The notes under the pieces are model-generated. The model was given only the letters and a program-made list of their open reading frames with translations, did not search any database and had not been told where the DNA came from. Source: Liolophura sinensis (Eukaryota; Mollusca; Polyplacophora; Chitonida; Chitonidae). Taken from it: DNA of 64,000 nt. The stretch spans positions 56,341,249 through 56,405,248 of the forward strand of contig NC_088295.1 of NCBI RefSeq assembly GCF_032854445.1, in the 5' to 3' direction. Made by a program: the position numbers and the translations under genes. How positions within the stretch are numbered: position 1 is the first letter of the stretch; the number at the start of each line of letters is the position of its first letter. Below are positions 62,101-64,000 of this stretch, in pieces.

Positions 62101-62619
62101 GATTATTTCAGCTCTAAAAAGAAATGCCGTTCTTTATTCCTGCATCATTCTAAATCGTCCGGGGGAGGGAGGTACTCTTTGGCCGAGTTGTTAGCGTGCT
62201 AGCGCAGCACAATACCCAGGACGCTTTTAACAATACGGTTGCAGTGAGTTCAAATCCTGCTCAAGCTGGCGTCTTCTCCTGTTGTGGGTTTTCCTCAGGC
62301 TCTGCCCAGTTTTCCTCCCACCACAACGCTGAGTACCGCATAAAACTCCAACCAGAAAAAATAAATGAACAAAGACTTAATAGATGGGATTTAATCAACA
62401 CATGGTGTGTTATGAAAAGTTAACCTCAAACAACACACGCCCACCTCAGCTCTTCCCCTCATATTTGTTTCACGGTATTCACAATGTACATCACTGACCA
62501 ACAGGATGATTTTTAACAAATTCTGATTTAGATGTGGATGTAACAGTAATTACAGCGGGTGTGGTCACTTGTGTTGCCTTGGTTACTTGCCTTGTGTCGG
62601 CGTATATATGGAAGAGAAG
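56151..62619 (+). CDS. Gene P, unit C: type I receptor with Cys-rich domain, stalk and TM exon (partial)
   Basis: Exons 56151-56238 (signal peptide, donor CAAG|GTAAGA), 58400-58576 (Cys-rich, acceptor TTCACAG), 60848-60886 (13 codons), 61244-61408 (Ser/Thr-rich, acceptor TTTTTCTAG) and 62532-62619 (TM, donor AGAAG|GTAAGC). Phases are 1-1-1-1-2, all in frame, 186 residues so far. TM helix: TAGVVTCVALVTCLVSAYIW then KRR. The layout and the 88-bp TM exon match gene M, so the two are distant paralogues or share modules. The cytoplasmic exon is not before the right edge; by alignment to unit A it should lie about 0.9 kb past it. The Cys-rich domain family is not recognised. Confidence 0.65.
56239..58399. 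other. Gene P intron 1
   Basis: Contains the 48-bp minisatellite at 57307. Open frames at 56615 and 57891 have no splice support or recognisable domain. Confidence 0.5.
57307..57570. repeat. 48-bp minisatellite, five full copies plus a partial
   Basis: Copies start at 57307, 57355, 57403, 57451 and 57499, with a partial at 57547. The unit begins ATAGACATTTGTATACCACC. Since 48 is a multiple of 3, two plus frames and one minus frame stay open through it (16-residue repeats such as DICIPPVNHMHMRQNI). Lies in gene P intron 1. Confidence 0.9.
58400..58576 (+). CDS. Gene P exon 2, Cys-rich ectodomain
   Basis: 177 bp, phase 1-1, 59 residues with seven cysteines (DPICVWKG, GHCPKGNG, GLCPNRID, LDLCTLSE, YAVCCLIC). 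The donor GCG|GTTAGG is acceptable but not strong; an in-frame TAG follows at once, which fixes the exon end. No known domain was recognised from the spacing; it occupies the place the lectin domain has in gene M. Confidence 0.55.
58577..60847. other. Gene P intron 2
   Basis: Carries the 23-bp minisatellite. A fragment near 58620-58660 (TTCTGTCAAAAGG|GTATGT) looks like a donor but has no matching open exon. Confidence 0.45.
59570..60605. repeat. 23-bp minisatellite, ~45 degenerate copies
   Basis: The unit is of the type ATGCCAGGTTTGTGCCTGTG plus TCA. As 23 is not a multiple of 3, the three plus frames each read the same 23-residue Cys/Val-rich periodic peptide, which is why long overlapping frames appear (59469-60341). 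No start context, splice or domain evidence for a protein. Confidence 0.9.
60945..61045 (+). repeat. SINE 3' fragment in gene P intron
   Basis: Only the 3' part is left (TGATGCTGACCGGCGCCATA, GTACGGCGTAA-like end). Confidence 0.5.
61470..61597 (-). repeat. SINE 3' fragment in gene P intron
   Basis: Minus-strand fragment with TTATTTATTTATTT tail followed by GGTGGTTTACTG-type core on the complementary strand. Confidence 0.45.
62170..62375 (+). mobile_element. tRNA-derived SINE in gene P intron
   Basis: Head TTGGCCGAGTTGTTAGCGTG, B box GAGTTCAAATCC, core GTTTTCCTCAGGCTCTGCCC, ending at AAAATAAATGAAC. Diverged relative of 22480-22747. Confidence 0.7.
62532..62619 (+). CDS. Gene P TM exon
   Basis: 88 bp, phase 1 to 2, ending WKRR. 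Same length and phases as the gene M TM exon at 18329-18416, with low sequence identity. It needs a phase-2 tail exon, which fits the orphan exons at 12512 and 33793. Confidence 0.68.
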
Positions 62620-63470
62620 GTAAGCAAACATATTTTGTAAATCTTTTATCGGCCTTTCTCCTTAATCCGCTATCGGAATTTTGTGAAAAGAATATGGTAC
62701 AATGGATTTGAACCCTAATACGGAAACATTATGATGGCATTAATACAAATTCATTTTCCTTTGCGTATGGGATGACTTACAGGATTCCGCTATGCACGTA
62801 TTTACAGCACTGGAAATTATTAAAGAAACCAGAAAAAATAGTTAATTTCTACAAAAATAGTGTAGTTAAATTGCTGTGATATTTCTGAAAGTTGACATAC
62901 CTAGAATTTGCATATCCCAGAATAAATGAAAAAGTTATCATTAAGTTTGAGCTATGAATATATACTGGGCCCGAGTACTGTCTGTTTTTTTTTGGACAGA
63001 AGTGTGTCAAGCCTTAGTCTCAAGTGAGTATCAACACTGATGTCAACGTCAATTCTGCACATATAACAGAAACGTTTTTTTTTTAACTTATTCGGCTCTG
63101 TAAGAGAAATGTACAATTTAGAGTATTTTATTGTGTTATTTTCATATATGTGTGAAACTCTGACTGAAATATACATGCTATTTTCATTTCACTGACTCCA
63201 TATATACCCCCTTGATTTCAATAATCCGGACATAAAGAAAGTACTTTAACAACTATTAGCACGCATTAACAAAACATGGAATAAATTCAAGAAACACGTT
63301 AATTTGAATTGAATGGATGAATTATGGCCACATGTTTATTACTGAAAATTACATCAAACGACTGACGAGATCCTCACAAGGGCGCTGAACATCAGCCTTA
63401 CCATCACAGGATGAATCAGCCTCTATTTCATACAGTTTATTTAGTTCACCCCACGCAAAAACAAAGCGGG
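62620..63470. other. Region after the gene P TM exon
   Basis: No tail exon is found here. A/T-rich; nothing else seen. Confidence 0.45.
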
Positions 63471-63670
63471 GATGTCAAATGCTCGCTCCTTGAGACATTC
63501 AAAGGTAGCCCATATCTCTTGCCAAATACATAGACGATACACCAAATGTCCGCTCCTTGATAAATTTGAAGGTAGACATGTCTCTGGTGAAATACATAGA
63601 TGATACGTCAAACACGCGTTCCTTGAGAAATTCAATGGGTAGTCCATATCTCTAGAGAAATACATAGATG
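63471..63670. repeat. ~66-bp tandem repeat, three copies
   Basis: Copies start at 63471, 63536 and 63602, each with CGCTCCTTGA-like and AAATACATAGA-like blocks. It ends just before unit homology resumes at 63711, so it marks the right flank of the C-only segment. Confidence 0.8.
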
Positions 63671-64000
63671 ATACGCAATAAAGTCTCACTTGCACCTCCA
63701 CGGCCTTGCCGTACTGTGACAAGTCGATGCAACATTTTTGAGCTGTGTTCAAGACTGCATGTATTAAACACAGCTCGCCGGCAAGAACCACGCCACTCCT
63801 CAGAGACTGTGACGAGTGCCAGCTAAGTTGATATATGAAACAAATATTCACACAGCAACAGTACTTTGCTAAGAAAAAATTCAAAATACAAAGCATATGC
63901 GGCAATTTACTTCCCAAGGTCACCAATATGATGAAAGTACCAATAAAACTGTGGCAAATTTGTGCCCGAGAAGAAGTGTAGACAATCTAAAATCCGCTAA

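Larger units (their letters stand above)
48008..64000. repeat. Tandem unit C, incomplete and rearranged, running off the right edge
   Basis: 48008-51628 aligns to A 5541-11189 with internal deletions (the equivalents of about A 6980-8830 and A 9600-10420 are missing). Homology to A resumes at 63711 (= A 11343) and runs to the edge (= A 11645). Between them lies a 12.1 kb segment absent from A and B that carries the five-exon gene P. Confidence 0.85.

Overview
This is a eukaryotic (invertebrate) genomic window. Introns with GT-AG borders, abundant tRNA-headed SINEs with (AATAAATA)n or (ACTC)n tails, a decayed LINE, several minisatellites and low gene density point to a lophotrochozoan, most likely a mollusc. 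That assignment rests on the SINE sequences as I remember such families and is inference.

Layout. 1-5540 is a LINE of the RNase H-bearing I/Nimb-like type (ORF1 with zinc knuckles, ORF2 with endonuclease, RT and RNase H), inactivated by frameshifts and stops. From its 3' tail to the right edge the window is a tandem array of ~21 kb units: unit A 5541-26694, unit B 26695-48007, and unit C from 48008, still running at the right edge. Unit C is internally deleted on the left and carries a 12.1 kb segment (51.63-63.71 kb) that A and B lack.

Genes. The array carries two classes of predicted type I membrane receptor, read here from splice sites, intron phases and copy-to-copy conservation. Gene M (minus strand, 23887->17263 in A and 45223->38508 in B) has a signal peptide, one SUEL/galactose-binding-lectin-like domain, two Ser/Thr-rich stalk exons, a TM exon and a Tyr-rich cytoplasmic tail. 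Copy B has lost the TM exon through a ~1 kb deletion while its other exons stay open. Gene P (plus strand) is best seen in unit C (56151->62619): signal peptide, Cys-rich domain, two stalk exons, and an 88-bp TM exon with the same length and phases as that of gene M. Units A and B keep only an orphan P-type tail exon (12512-12938 and 33793-34162) whose phase fits the C-unit TM exon. The third tail exon should lie ~0.9 kb beyond the right edge. M and P are convergent in each unit.

The pattern is a fast-changing cluster of paired lectin-like/Cys-rich receptors with Tyr-based tails, with exon loss, alternative first exons and recent SINE insertions distinguishing the copies. A role in recognition or immunity is inference from architecture only. 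No rRNA, CRISPR or prokaryotic features are seen.
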